Positions 43,190 to 53,339 of a DNA stretch of 64,000 nt are shown piece after piece (within the stretch, counting starts at the first letter, position 1; every line of letters starts with the position of its first letter). The position numbers were made by a program, and so were the translations under genes. The notes beneath the pieces were generated by a model, which was not told the DNA's origin, ran no database searches, and was given only the letters and a program-made list of their open reading frames with translations. The stretch is from Symbiodinium natans. Its lineage: Eukaryota > Sar > Dinophyceae > Suessiales > Symbiodiniaceae. Location: contig CAJNDS010002722.1 in NCBI GenBank assembly GCA_905221605.1, positions 234,193 to 298,192 on the forward strand, given 5' to 3'.

Positions 43190-44540
43190 GGGGTGGCATT
43201 TGTTGGGGGGGGGGGGGGAGGGGGGGGGCATCTCAGACTACCGGTTGGGTGTAGGGTTGAGGGTTGAGGGTTTAGGGTTTAGGGTTTAGGGGTACAGGGC
43301 TGGGGGGCAGGTCTTGCTACAAGGGAACAAGTGACACAGCCCCCCACTTTCTTGTTTTGAGTTACGCTAACTAGTGGGTATCTATGTTCTGGATCCTTTT
43401 CTGGGTCATTATTGAACATCATTTCACATGTTTATGAATACTTGTAAACCCAATAAGGAACAAACATGATCATTTTTGACAGTACCCCACCATGGTGCAG
43501 TTTTTCCTGAGCCCGATCACCCCAAACCCTAGCCCCCCCTGGGATTGGGACTTTGGTGGCTTATGAATTTGAGTTTGCTGGCTTTGTGAAGCTTTGCAGA
43601 CAGCCATGTGTTCGGAGGCACAAAGACGCCCCAAACCTGAAGACATGCTAAGCACGATTCGCACTTCTAACTCCTGAAAACAAATAACCCAAACAGTGCA
43701 TGGGCCCGAAGTAGGGCTTCTTAGGGTTTGGGGTGGTAAAGATGTATATCTAGGTGGGGCCAAAGGTGCTTCAGCTGGTGAAGGGTTTCAGGGTTTCAGG
43801 GCTGCAGGTGTTAGGGTCTGGGGCTTTCGGGTTAAGGCCTTGTCAAGGTTGACATTTTTGGGCTTAGAGGCTTTGTGGGATAGATGTTTTCTCAATCCTA
43901 AGCCCTAAGCCCGAAACCCTAATCCATACTACACCCTAACAACCTAACCATCGGCGCTTTGTGCTGACGCTTCGAGCCCGAAAAAGCCGTAAGCTAGGAA
44001 ATTTAATGTCTAGGACCGGAAGTAGGCCCTCGTTTCCTGTCTTTAGCGTTGGGGTTCCCTTGTAAGTCCCTTAACACCAAAAAGGGTACCCTTGTACAAA
44101 AAGTTAAAACTTTTGGGAGGGGTACCCCCTTCCCGCCCCCCCCCCCCCACCCCCCTTCCCCCCCCCGAGTTACTAACCGTCCTTAATAGGGGTTCTAACA
44201 GGGGGCAATAATCTCCATTAAGGACTGTTGGTATAAGGGGGAACATCCCGACTTGAATGTGTAGTGTTGGCGACCTTCACGTTCAAGTAAGGACCGCATG
44301 AGGGATTGTAAGTACGACATTGCAACCTCAAGCTCAGAACCTTAAATGGGTTTAGGGTTTAGAGTTTAGGGTTTAGGGTTTAGGGTTTAGGGTTTAAAGC
44401 CCTCAGTCCTTAGCCATAAGCAGGCATGCGTCCTCACTCATACTGTCAAAGCCTCATGTGCTCATTTACAACCGTTAAATCTTTCCTAAACCCTAAACCC
44501 TAAACCCTAAACCCTAAACCCTAAACCCTAAACCCTAAAC
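43190..44540. other. mostly non-coding, no exon called
   Basis: The stretch holds a minus-strand frame (43470-43763) without motif, a C-rich tract (44125-44165) and a dispersed repeat copy (44045-44110). TTTAGGG arrays lie near 43270 and 44350. Confidence 0.35.
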
Positions 44541-44544
44541 CCTC

Positions 44545-44629
44545 ATGGGCAGGGGGAAAGGAAGAGGGATGCAAGGAGCAGCACCTGTGCACCTGGCATT
44601 CGAGGGCACGTTCGGGATCGTAGAAAGAT
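44545..44629 (+). CDS. possible small exon or ORF
   Basis: ATG opens MGRGKGRGMQGAAPVHLAFE then GTFGIVER and a TAG. A second frame after gggcag is also open. Unknown. Confidence 0.35.
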
Positions 44630-44948
44630 AGGGCCTAAGCAGGGTTTTGGGTTTAGGGTTTAAGGTTTAGGTTTTAGGGTTTAGGGTTTAGGGTGTAGGG
44701 TTTAGGGTTTAGGGTTTAGGGTTAGGGTTTAGGGCCTAAACCTGAGGGTTTTTAGGGCTTAGAGGGCTTAGGGTTTATAGGGCTTAGTGTTGAAAGGTTT
44801 ATAGGGCTTAGTGTTGAAAGGGCTTAGGGCTTAGGGCTTAATGCTTAGGGTGTAGGGTGTAGGGTTTAGAGTTTAGACCCTACATTCTCCCGCGAGAGCC
44901 CTTCTTTCAGGTGGTGGCCCCAATTAACACCTGCGATGCCATGACATT

Positions 44949-44949
<1 letters not shown>

Positions 44950-44990
<41 letters not shown>
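44950..44990. repeat. long poly(C) tract
   Basis: About 39 C followed by an A run. It is prone to length error in sequencing. Confidence 0.9.
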
Positions 44991-44997
<7 letters not shown>

Positions 44998-45127
44998 TCA
45001 CAATCCTACTGATGGCAACCCCACCAAGGGTACCACTTTTTTCTCTTCAAATGCATGTGGCAAGTAGCTGCCTATTCGACGGTAGTCCTGCAGGTGATTG
45101 CCTTGTAGGGCTTATGAGGCTTGTGTT

Positions 45128-45480
45128 GTTTTAGGGTTTAGGGTTTAGGGTTTAGGGTTTAGGGTTTAGGGTTTAGGGTTTAGGGTTTAGGGTTTAGGGT
45201 TTAGGGTTTAGGGTTTAGGGTTTAGGGTTTATCTTCTAGGCTTCAGGTCCCAGGCTTTTGCTTTGCAGAGCGCTTTGCGGACAGACATGTTCTCAACACC
45301 GAACCCCCAAACCATGCAGAGCACTGTGAGGTTTCCTAAACCCTAAGCTTAGGGTTTAGGGTTTAGGGTTTAGGGTTTAGGGTTTAGGGTTTAGGGTTTA
45401 GGGTTTAGGGTTTAGCCCTTAGCCCTAAACCCTAAACCCTAAACCCTAAACCCTAAGCCCTAAATCCGAGCACCACAAGG
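45128..45480. repeat. paired telomere-like arrays with inverted junctions
   Basis: A (TTTAGGG)~15 array runs to 45235. At 45336-45362 a C-strand end meets a G-strand start in a perfect palindrome around ccctaagcttaggg. The G-strand array then abuts a C-strand array at about 45412-45425. The candidate exon at 45268-45338 lies between. Confidence 0.9.
45268..45338 (+). CDS. possible terminal exon
   Basis: After tttgctttgcag a frame reads ERFADRHVLNTEPPNHAEHC, then EVS and a TAA. The acceptor is good; the family is unknown. Confidence 0.4.
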
Positions 45481-45978
45481 TTTCGAGGCTTGCGAGGGGT
45501 GAGGATTCACGGGTGTGTCAGGAGTTTATATAGATGAGGTTTTAAGGGTTTTGGCTTTAGGGTTAGATCTAGGCCCCCCGTTTCAAGTGGGTAGTTCCAG
45601 CCATATGAAACCTTATATAGCCTCTTCTAGAAGCCTATTATCAGGTACCTCGCCTGGGAGCGATAAGCCCTAACTCCCTTACATTCACTATTGTCTCGTT
45701 TTGCTTGGAGCATCGGCTTAGGGTTTAGGGTTTAGGGCTTAGGGTTTAGGGTTTAGGGTTTGGGGTTCAGGGTTTACGGTTTGGGGTTTAGGGTTTAGGG
45801 TTTAGTGCGTGTTCTTGACAAAGCTGTTGGGAGGCACAAAGCGCCAGGTACATAGACGCAGACCCGAAGAGATTCAGAACCTAAACCCTAAACCCTAAAC
45901 CTTAAACCCTAAACCCCAAACCCTAAGCCCCCTCCCCGCCCGTCCCCGCTCCTAACTGCACTCTTAGCGATTGCGCAG

Positions 45979-46038
45979 GATTTATTGCCGGGTTTCAAGC
46001 TGCCTGGGGCCTCAGCATTGTTGGGGAGAGGTCTGACG
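45979..46038 (+). CDS. candidate exon
   Basis: Acceptor gcgattgcgcag|G and donor acg|gtatgg frame DLLPGFKLPGASALLGRGLT exactly, phase 0 in and out. The family is unknown. Confidence 0.6.
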
Positions 46039-46179
46039 GTATGGGTCTCGATTCAAGGGGCTTAGGGGGCTCGGGTTTAGGGTTTAGGGTTCAGGGTTCA
46101 GGGTTTAGGGTTTAGGGTTTAGGGTTTAGGGTTTAGGGTTTAGGGTTTAGGGTTTAGGGTTTAGATCCGAAATCCTTAT

Positions 46180-46278
46180 GCCTACGAAGTCGCAAGGAAG
46201 GATGTTGGGGCCTGGATATTTGCCAGCGGTTGCTGTAGGCCTTTAAGGGTCGTTAAGGGCGGGCTTTTGGTGTCTTAA
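46180..46278 (+). CDS. candidate terminal exon
   Basis: The frame reads AYEVARKDVGAWIFASGCCR, then PLRVVKGGLLVS to a TAA. No heptamers occur within it. Confidence 0.45.
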   Translation, partial: AYEVARKDVGAWIFASGCCRPLRVVKGGLLVS

Positions 46279-46726
46279 AGGGTGTCGGGTTTAGGAACTT
46301 CCGCTTGCCTGGAGCCTGGACTTAGGGGTACTCGGAAATATTTTTTCATTTTTGGGCACTAGAATTCCTAAGAAACAGCAAAAACAAAGAATTTTTGCTA
46401 GGGTTCCAAGTTCAGTATAGTGGAGACCTACACCTCCGAAATGAGTTTGCAAACTTAGAGGAGCTTTGCGACCATATTCCCTCCACCAATCTAGCCCTCC
46501 ATGGAATCCCTAAACCCTAAGCCCTATAATGCCTTTACCCTAAACCCTAAGCCCAATAATGCCTTATACCCAAAACCCTAAGCCCAATGATGCCCTTATA
46601 CCCTAAACCCTAAGCCCTGTAATGCCCTTATACCCTAACCCCTACCTCTTGTTTTGCGTGGGTTGAAGGGGTTCGGAGAGGTGGGTTTCTTCTGGTCTCA
46701 TTTTCAGCTTTACATCCCAAATAAGC

Positions 46727-46912
46727 ATGAATCGTATCCTCTTACAAGCCCTCTATGAATGCAAGGAAAAGTATGTACCCCAAAATGCCCTACCCCTACA
46801 CCCTGACACCCTGCACCAAAAAACCCAAAACCCTATGTTGGTTGCGGCCGACTCAGCGGCCGACACCGTTAGGGTTTGTTCTGCCCTACGCCCGAAGTTC
46901 AGGGAGGGTTAG
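46727..46912 (+). CDS. possible small ORF
   Basis: ATG opens MNRILLQALYECKEKYVPQN, then Pro/Thr-rich sequence made of repeat variants. An alternative frame after tttcag reads LYIPNKHESYPLTS. Low certainty. Confidence 0.3.
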   Translation: MNRILLQALYECKEKYVPQNALPLHPDTLHQKTQNPMLVAADSAADTVRVCSALRPKFREG

Positions 46913-46968
46913 GGTTGAGGGTGTAGGGTGTGGCCCTGAAATCCCAGTCGCCTGACAGGCTCCCACAG

Positions 46969-46996
46969 ATTACCGCGGCATGTCAGACCCCTCGCA
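46969..46996 (+). CDS. candidate mini-exon
   Basis: Acceptor ggctcccacag and a GC donor (tcgcag|GCgc) enclose YRGMSDPSQ. Confidence 0.4.
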
Positions 46997-46999
46997 GGC

Positions 47000-47680
47000 G
47001 CAATCCTTAAGCCCTATCGACCCCTGAACCCTAACCCCCTCAACCCTAACCTTGGGGACAAATGAGCCCTAAAACTGGGGCCCTTTACCCTCTACGATAT
47101 TCCCTGCTAAGGTATATGAGCCATCAACCCTTTTAAGGTTCATGTGGTCCTTTGGGGGAACGCCCTAAACCCAACCCCCCCCCCCCCCAAACACTGAACC
47201 CTTAATATATTACACCTACTTGCTGGGAGCTCGGCTTGGCGTGGGTAGTTATCAGCCGAGGTCTAAGTGCTTGCCCACGGGTCCCTGAAGCCTAAAGCTA
47301 AAACATTCAGCCCTAGCTCGAAACAAACAGGATGACAAAATGTAACAACTTAACAGAGCATGTTCTGCGTGGGAATAGTATAACCATAAGCTTCTCAGTA
47401 TAGTTTTAGTTTTTTTTTGAGTTCTAAGATTCTAATCTGACGGAAACCAAATCCCAAACCGTATCCAAACCTAAAACGTGTTAGAGCCTAACAGCTAAAA
47501 TATTAATTTTGCAATAATACCAAAGTGTTCCGTTAGGGTCTGCAGGTTTAGGATTTAGGATTTGAAACCCTAAACCCTATAATCTAAACCGTAAACCCAG
47601 TAAAACACTAAATTTTAAACCCTCAAAACACAAAACCCTAAACACAAAACCCTAAACCCTAAACCCTAAACCCTAAACCC
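47000..47680. other. AT-richer unique stretch
   Basis: It has few heptamers until 47600 and a C-run near 47178. No frame is convincing. Confidence 0.4.
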
Positions 47681-47686
47681 TAAACC

Positions 47687-47761
47687 GGTTTCGAGCATGA
47701 CCCCTTGGAGGCGCCGCTAGCCTCACGCGCAGCGGCTGTCGAGGGCAACCAGGCGGCGTAG
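47687..47761 (+). CDS. candidate terminal exon
   Basis: It reads GFEHDPLEAPLASRAAAVEG, then NQAA and a TAG. A GC donor (aaccag|GCggcg) before the stop is the alternative. The left flank is a CCCTAAA array. Confidence 0.5.
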   Translation, partial: GFEHDPLEAPLASRAAAVEGNQAA

Positions 47762-47927
47762 GGGGTTGTGGCATGCAAGCAGCTTGTCTACTAAGGTGCC
47801 ACTAGGGTTTAGGGTTTAGGGTTGAGAATTCAGGGTTCAGGGTTTAGCACCCACGGAAACCTGAACCCTCCCTAACCTAAACCCTAAACCCTAAACCCTA
47901 AACCCTAAACCCTAAACCCTAAACCAA

Positions 47928-48029
47928 TCTGGCTGCTTGCGGCTTGTGGGCCTCGAGGTCGGTCGGCACTTGGGTTTCCATGAGGCTGTAGAGTTTTGCA
48001 TTTCTGGCGGAGGACCACCTGAATCCCGA
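47928..48029 (+). CDS. candidate exon
   Basis: The open frame reads GCLRLVGLEVGRHLGFHEAV, then EFCISGGGPPES. An internal acceptor (cctcgag|G) is possible. The family is unknown. Confidence 0.45.
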
Positions 48030-48130
48030 AGCCCTAAACCCCAGAATCTTGAGGTTTCAGGAGGGCTTAGGGTTTAGGGCCTAGGGTTTAGGGTTTAGGG
48101 CTAGGGTTTAGGGTTTTCCGTTTAAAGTCT

Positions 48131-48240
48131 AGAGGCGCCGCGCCATCAGTAACGGAAGGTGGCGTAGTGAGAGGAAGCACGGCGCACGGAGCCCTAAACC
48201 TTGCCATTGACAGATCCTATGCCCCCAAACCTGTTGAGGG
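48131..48240 (+). CDS. candidate exon
   Basis: It reads RGAAPSVTEGGVVRGSTAHG, then ALNLAIDRSYAPKPVEG, ending at TTTAGGG. The family is unknown. Confidence 0.45.
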
Positions 48241-48639
48241 TTTAGGGTTTGAAAGTTGTTGCGGGGCTTGGGGCGTTGGCGCTTTGAGTTGTTCCCCGCC
48301 TAAGCGCAAAGCCCAACAGCCCTATGCCCCAAGGACCAAATGAACCTTAAAAGGGCTTATGACTCACATACCTTAACAGGGATTGTAGTATTGTAGTAGT
48401 ATCGGGTATATGGCCCCATTTTAGTGTTCATTTCCCTAAACCCTAAACCCCAAACCCTAAACCCTAAACCCTAAACCCTGTTTGGTCCCCAAGGTTCCCT
48501 GAACGCTCTCCCTTGTTCGCTTTCTGTCTCAGGGTTTTGGGCTCAGTGTCCATGACGTCCGAACCATGAGCCCCCCCGGCGACTCCTGCGCCTTAAAGAA
48601 CCTCCTATGTAAAAACTAGGGACTCTGGAACTCAAGTGT

Positions 48640-48770
48640 GTAATACAGTAACTGACTGATTCTTAGTAGGGTCTGAGGGAATGAGGTACCCTACTACTGC
48701 ATAATCTCTTGAAGGGGAAATACAGGCCCCTAATTCCTTCATTCCCTACCAAGAACCAGGGGGACAATAA
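48640..48770. repeat. hairpin element with ttcttagtagggtctgaggg arm
   Basis: Inverted arms: ttcttagtagggtctgaggg near 48660 and ccctaccaagaaccagg near 48755, with gaatgagg/cattcc inside. Related sequences occur at 30690-30740 and 53017-53130. Confidence 0.65.
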
Positions 48771-48849
48771 GCCCTAAGCCCTAAACCTTAAACCCTAGAC
48801 CCTAGACCCTAGACCCTAAACCCTAAACCGTAAACCCTAAACCCTAAAC

Positions 48850-48956
48850 GGTGATCTTGGGGTAGAGTGGAAGCTGTGGCCAGGGACAGTTTGCCTCTTC
48901 CTCGACGGGCTCCGCCGGGGCGCGGGCCTCACGGTGAACCCGAACACCTTGAGGGG
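48850..48956 (+). CDS. candidate exon (WKLWPGTVCLFLDGL)
   Basis: A 35-codon open frame reads GDLGVEWKLWPGTVCLFLDG, then LRRGAGLTVNPNTLR. It is one of the most protein-like islands; the left flank is a CCCTAAA array and the right flank TTTAGGG. Confidence 0.6.
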
Positions 48957-49700
48957 TTTAGGGCTTCAGGGTTCAGGGTTTAGGGTTAGGGCTTACTGTA
49001 AGGGTTTAGGGTTAGGGCTAGGGTTTAGGGTTCGGGGCTAGGGTTTAGGACCCAGAGGCACCAAACCCCGAAACCCAAGTGTCGTCAAGCCTTCGGGTTT
49101 AGGTTTAGGGGTTAGGCTTTAGGGTTTAGGGTTTAGGGTTAGGGTTTAGGCAATTCAGGGGCTTAGGGGTTTTCTGACGGTAGTTTCATGGGCCGTAAAT
49201 ATGGTCCCCGTACAAGGAATATCAGGGCTATGTAAGGGGCCATGTAGCTACCCTTAGAGAGTGCATAGTCCAGAGTTTCGGGGCTTAGGCCTTGACCTTA
49301 AACCCTTTCTTGGAGGCTTACTCCCAGAGGGTTCTTCGGTATCCGTACCCGAATGAGGACTTGTTCGAGGGTCTAGTGTGTAGGGTTTATGGCTTTGGGT
49401 GTAGGGTTTGCAAACCCTATGGGGTTTAGGGTTTAGAGGGATGTTTCTTCGTTTGCTTTGCTTTGGCATTTGGGCGTGCGGTTTAGGGGTTTGGGTTGCG
49501 AGGGTTCGTTTTGCAATGTTTGGACCGGGGCTTTCGTTATCTAAGGTTTAGGGTTTAGGGTGCAGAGATTAAAGTACAGGTTCGGTTCAGGTACAGGGCT
49601 TCAAAAGCCCCAAATCCCAAAACACCTCAAGTTCTACACCCTAAACCCGAAACCCTAAACCCTAAACCCTCAACCCTAAACCCTAAACCCTAAACGCGAG

Positions 49701-49754
49701 AGCCGCAAGGGGCAGAACAACTCCTGGAGGCCTGGCTTTGGAGCCTTTGACTAA
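49701..49754 (+). CDS. candidate terminal exon
   Basis: It reads SRKGQNNSWRPGFGAFD and a TAA, after gcgag. The family is unknown. Confidence 0.45.
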   Translation, partial: SRKGQNNSWRPGFGAFD

Positions 49755-49956
49755 GGCTGTCAGGTTTAGGGGGTTTAGGGTTTAGGGTTTAGGGTTTAGG
49801 GTTTAGGGTTTAGTTAGGGTTTCGGGTTTAGGGTTACAGTTAGCGGTTTAGGGTTTAGGGAGTCGGCTTTAGGGTTGCAGTTAGGGGTTTAGGGTTTCAG
49901 GTTTGGGGCTGGGAGTCGAGGGTCCGGGGTTTAGGCTTGAGGGTTTCAGGTCTAGG

Positions 49957-50025
49957 GTTTATGCTGGTGGTCCCTTCCAGCGACGGGGTCCATCCTATTT
50001 ATCCCTAAAAGCTAAGATCATCTAG
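49957..50025 (+). CDS. possible terminal exon
   Basis: It reads VYAGGPFQRRGPSYLSLKAK, then II and a TAG. The start overlaps a heptamer variant; an acceptor (cccttccag) at 49980 is an alternative start. Confidence 0.35.
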   Translation, partial: VYAGGPFQRRGPSYLSLKAKII

Positions 50026-50331
50026 ACCTGCGTTTTCAAGTGCAATCAGTTAACTGAAGCAAGAGGCGGATAGAGAGAGACAGGGAGAGATACGGCCATT
50101 GCGTAGCGATAAACGGAGGGGCCCAAGAGGGAGGGAGACAGAGGGAGAGAGAGAGTGTCAGAGGGAAAGAGTTGGACTGTACGTGCAGGCATGTATATAA
50201 AGAGAGGGAGGCAATACCCTAAAGCCGAAACCCTAAACTCAAACCTTAAACCCCAAACCCCAAACCCTAAACCCTAAACTCTAAACCCTAAACCCTAAAC
50301 CCTAAACTGTTCTGAATCTTGCTGCTGCCAG

Positions 50332-50770
50332 GCAGTCTGCTGGTCCGCAGCAGCAAAATGTGCAGCAGAACCAGCAGCAGCAGCAACAGCAGCCATCCAT
50401 GCAGCCCCAAGGCATCCAACCGCAGTCCATGCAGCAGCAGGCCTTGCAGCAGCAAGCGCTCCAGCAGCAGGCCATGCAGCAACAGGCCTTGCAGCAGCAG
50501 GCCTTGCAGCAGCAGGTGCTCCAGATGCAGCAGCAGGCAATGCAGCAGCAGGCGCAACAGGCCTTGCAGCAGCATGTCATACAACAGCAGGCAATGCAGC
50601 AGGCAATGCAGCAGCTCTTGCTGCAGCAGCAAAACATGCAGCAGCAGGCCATGCAGCAACAGCCGATGCAGCAGGATGCGGGCTGCCCCCCAAAAAAGTA
50701 CCCGCGTGCTCTCGTTTGTATTTACGAATTCGCGGGAGTTTTCGGGCTTTGGGCTTACGTCCAGGGGTGA
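50332..50770 (+). CDS. Gln-rich exon of a coactivator-like or SR-like protein
   Basis: Acceptor cttgctgctgccag|G opens QSAGPQQQNVQQNQQQQ. About 100 codons follow of a loose repeat with Met/Ala/Leu every four residues (MQQQALQQQA type). It ends in DAGCPPKKYPRALV. The stop is at 50768-50770, though a donor may come earlier. CAG-dense coding tracts next to telomere-like repeats are known in coccidians. Overlapping frames reading poly-Ser and poly-Cys are shadows. The CCCTAAA array just upstream fits the exon pattern seen elsewhere. It probably belongs with the exons at 51974 and 52745. Confidence 0.75.
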
Positions 50771-50984
50771 AGAGTTTCGAGTCTGGCGGCTTTTCGGGTC
50801 TTGGGTTTCGTAATTTTGGGTCTGCCCTAAGTTTGAAATCGAATTTCGGGCCGAGAGTCGAGGGTTTAAGATTATTAGGATCCACGGTTGGGAGTTTAGG
50901 GTTTAGGGTTTAGTGTTTAGGGTTTCGGGGTCGGCTGGCAGGCCCGAGGATGACTGTGGCTTTTCCCAAGACCCCCCTTCACAT

Positions 50985-51110
50985 CTAGGATGCCCAGTAG
51001 TACCCTTGTTCCTTTTTTTTTTTTTTTTTGGGGGGGGGGGGGGTTTAGGTTCCCTTATAAACCCTTTAAGCAAAAAAGGGCACCCTTTTTAAGCCTTGGT
51101 TACTGGGCAG
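50985..51110. repeat. dispersed hairpin element copy
   Basis: ctaggatgcccagtagtacc, then a T run and G run, then gtttaggttcccttataaac and agggcacccttttt occur here. The same series occurs at 20430-20545, so this is a two-copy dispersed element with inverted ends (gcccagta … tactgggc). Confidence 0.8.
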
Positions 51111-51129
51111 CCTAGACACGTAGGGTTTA

Positions 51130-51215
51130 CATTTCGGTTTTTGGTGAGTGCATATAAGGTTCCTTTTTAATATTGGTGAGTGTATATACCTGGTGTCCTT
51201 TTGGGGGTACGAGAA
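51130..51215. repeat. dispersed element, inverted relative to 17.9 kb
   Basis: The segment with ttaatattggtgagtgtata and tggtgtccttttggggg is the reverse complement of 17890-17970. It lies just beyond the 50985-51110 element. Confidence 0.75.
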
Positions 51216-51973
51216 ATATATACCCTACTTCACATAATGTGTAGGGTTTCTTGTAGGTGAAATGGCCTCTCCACTCCAGGGTTAGGGGGTGGGTTTAGGG
51301 TTCAGGGTTCAGGGTTTAGGGTTCAGGGTTCAGGGTTCAGGGTTTAGGGTTTTGGGTTGTTTTGGGTTTTGGGCTTTGGGTTTTGGGTTTTGGGTTGCTA
51401 GATGGAGCCTTAGGAAAATGGCGCAAGGACCTGGCACCCATGGTCTGCTCAAGGGGTTCTTGATTCTCTGTGTGGATGTTTCTATCTTGCCTTTGTAACC
51501 CCTAAATTCTAAACCCTAAACCCTAAACCCCAAAAACCTCCTAAAAGGACGACCTCAGCACCCCAGACCCTAAAACCCAAACACTCCAAAAAGACCGAAC
51601 AGCACCAAACAGCCCTCGACCCTCGTAGCATTTCAGGCCCTAAACCCTGAACCCTAAACCCGAAACCCAAATTAAACCCTAAACCCTAAACCGAAAACCG
51701 AAAACCCCAAACATTCCACCCTACATCTTAAGCCCTCACAACCCTTCAACCACAAGCCCAACAAGAAGACCCACCAACCCCAATAATGCTTAAGACACAC
51801 CAACAAGTACCGAAAAGTGCCTAACATCCCAACCCTAAACCCTAAACCCCAAACCCTAAACCCGAAACCCTAAACCCTAAACCCTAAACCCGAAACCCTA
51901 AACCCTAAACCCCAAATCCTAAACCCTAAACCCTAAACCCTAAACCCTAAACCCTAAACCCTAAACCCTAAAG

Positions 51974-52028
51974 AAGGAGCCCGCGGCTGGACCTATGGGA
52001 CAGCAGCAGCAGCCGCCGGGCAGCCCAG
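51974..52028 (+). CDS. Gln/Pro exon of the Gln-rich gene
   Basis: KEPAAGPMGQQQQPPGSP(G) runs to a GT donor (cccag|gtctag) in phase 1. The next exon at 52745 starts in the matching phase. Confidence 0.7.
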
Positions 52029-52744
52029 GTCTAGGTACCACTTTTGGAGAAGTTAGGGTTTAGGGTTTAGGGTTTAGGGTTTAGGGTTTAGGGTTTAGGG
52101 TTTAGGGTTTAGGGTTTAGGGTTCAGGTTCAGGGTTCAGGGTTTAGGGTTTAGGGTTTAGGTTTTAGGGTTTAAGGGTTTTAGGATGTGCAGATGCTTGT
52201 GGTTTATGAAGGGTTTTGGGTTTCACATTCTCAGGGAAGTTACATGGTCCTGTAATATGGGCCCTCACCTTCTTTGAAGAGGGTTCTGAATGAGCCCCTT
52301 GGGTTTCATACATTATCTTAGGGGTGTGTAAGGTTCCCCAGTTAAGGGCCCTTTTTTGGGAGCATGTATCTACTCTAAGATACATAGGATGTACGGATGC
52401 TTCTGGTTTATGCAGGGTTGAGATGTTTGGGGTGTAGGGGATCTAAACTGGGCTCACATGCCCATGAAGCCTTTGCTAGAAGCCTCCCATTACCCCTGGA
52501 ACAATCCTGAAGAATCGTCCGCTGATTCTGAAGCCAGAACACAACCATGAAGAAGATTGAAAATCAACCCGAATTCCGGTTCTGGAGCAGTATCGCAGAG
52601 CAAATGAATCGCCGCAGACCATAGACAATCTGGCTAGACTCCCAGACTACATACACACTCGAGCGTTTAGAGTTCTGGTGCTCCTTATGCATGACCCTAA
52701 ACCCTAAACCCTGAACCCTGAACCCTAAACCCTATGCCTTGTAG

Positions 52745-52845
52745 GTGCTCCTAGCTCAGGCGTGGCAGCAACCAGCGCTCGCCGCAGCAGCAGCAGCCGC
52801 AGACGCAGCAGCAACAGCAGCCGCAGCAAGAGAAGCTCTGCTTGA
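52745..52845 (+). CDS. terminal exon, Arg/Ser-rich tail
   Basis: Acceptor atgccttgtag|GT completes the Gly codon left by the previous exon. It then reads APSSGVAATSARRSSSSRRR and SSNSSRSKRSSA, ending at TGA. An Arg/Ser tail is typical of splicing and RNA-processing factors. GT-rich sequence follows (52850-52930), as expected of a 3' untranslated region. An alternative poly-Ala frame is also open, but it does not match the phase. Confidence 0.7.
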
Positions 52846-53016
52846 AGCGATGTGTTTTGTCTTGTTTGCTTTGTTGTGAATGGTGTGATTGCCATTCTGT
52901 GATGATTGTTAGTGTTGTTCCAGATAAGCCTTCAAAGGCTATTTTGTGGCCCTAAACCCAAACACTAAGCCCAATTTGCGGATTCCCTCATAGCTTAGCC
53001 TCTAACCTGCTGACTG

Positions 53017-53180
53017 GTTCTTCGTAGGGACTGAGGAAAGGGGGTACCTTATGATGATACCCCCCTACACATACCTTTTCAGGGAGGCTAGAAGGCACCT
53101 CATTCGCTCATTCCCTCATCCCCTCATTCCCTCATTCCCTCATTCCCTCATCCCCTCATCCCCTCATCCCCTCATCCCCT
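53017..53180. repeat. hairpin element and CTCATTCC tandem
   Basis: A relative of the 48.65-kb element (ggttcttcgtagggactgag) runs into about ten copies of ccctcatt/cccctcat. Confidence 0.7.
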
Positions 53181-53199
53181 CAAACCCTAAACCCTAAAC

Positions 53200-53292
53200 C
53201 GCAGAACCCGAAAGTTCGAGCCGAGGTTGCAGCAAAGGTTGCAAATGGTTTCTGCCATGTACTCCAACCAGCAGGACACTCCCCCACCCTAA
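53200..53292 (+). CDS. candidate exon, phase uncertain
   Basis: One frame reads RRTRKFEPRLQQRLQMVSAM then YSNQQDTPPP and a TAA. Another reads VRAEVAAKVANGFCHVLQPA. Both are protein-like. Confidence 0.4.
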   Translation, partial: RRTRKFEPRLQQRLQMVSAMYSNQQDTPPP

Positions 53293-53339
53293 GGTGCCAA
53301 AACTAAACCCCAAACCCTAATCCCCAAATCCTAAACCCT

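Noticed and set aside
50302-50813. Poly-Ser, poly-Cys and poly-Leu frames over the CAG-rich exon
   Set aside because: They are alternative readings of CAG repeats; only the Gln frame has a clean acceptor and non-repetitive protein-like ends.
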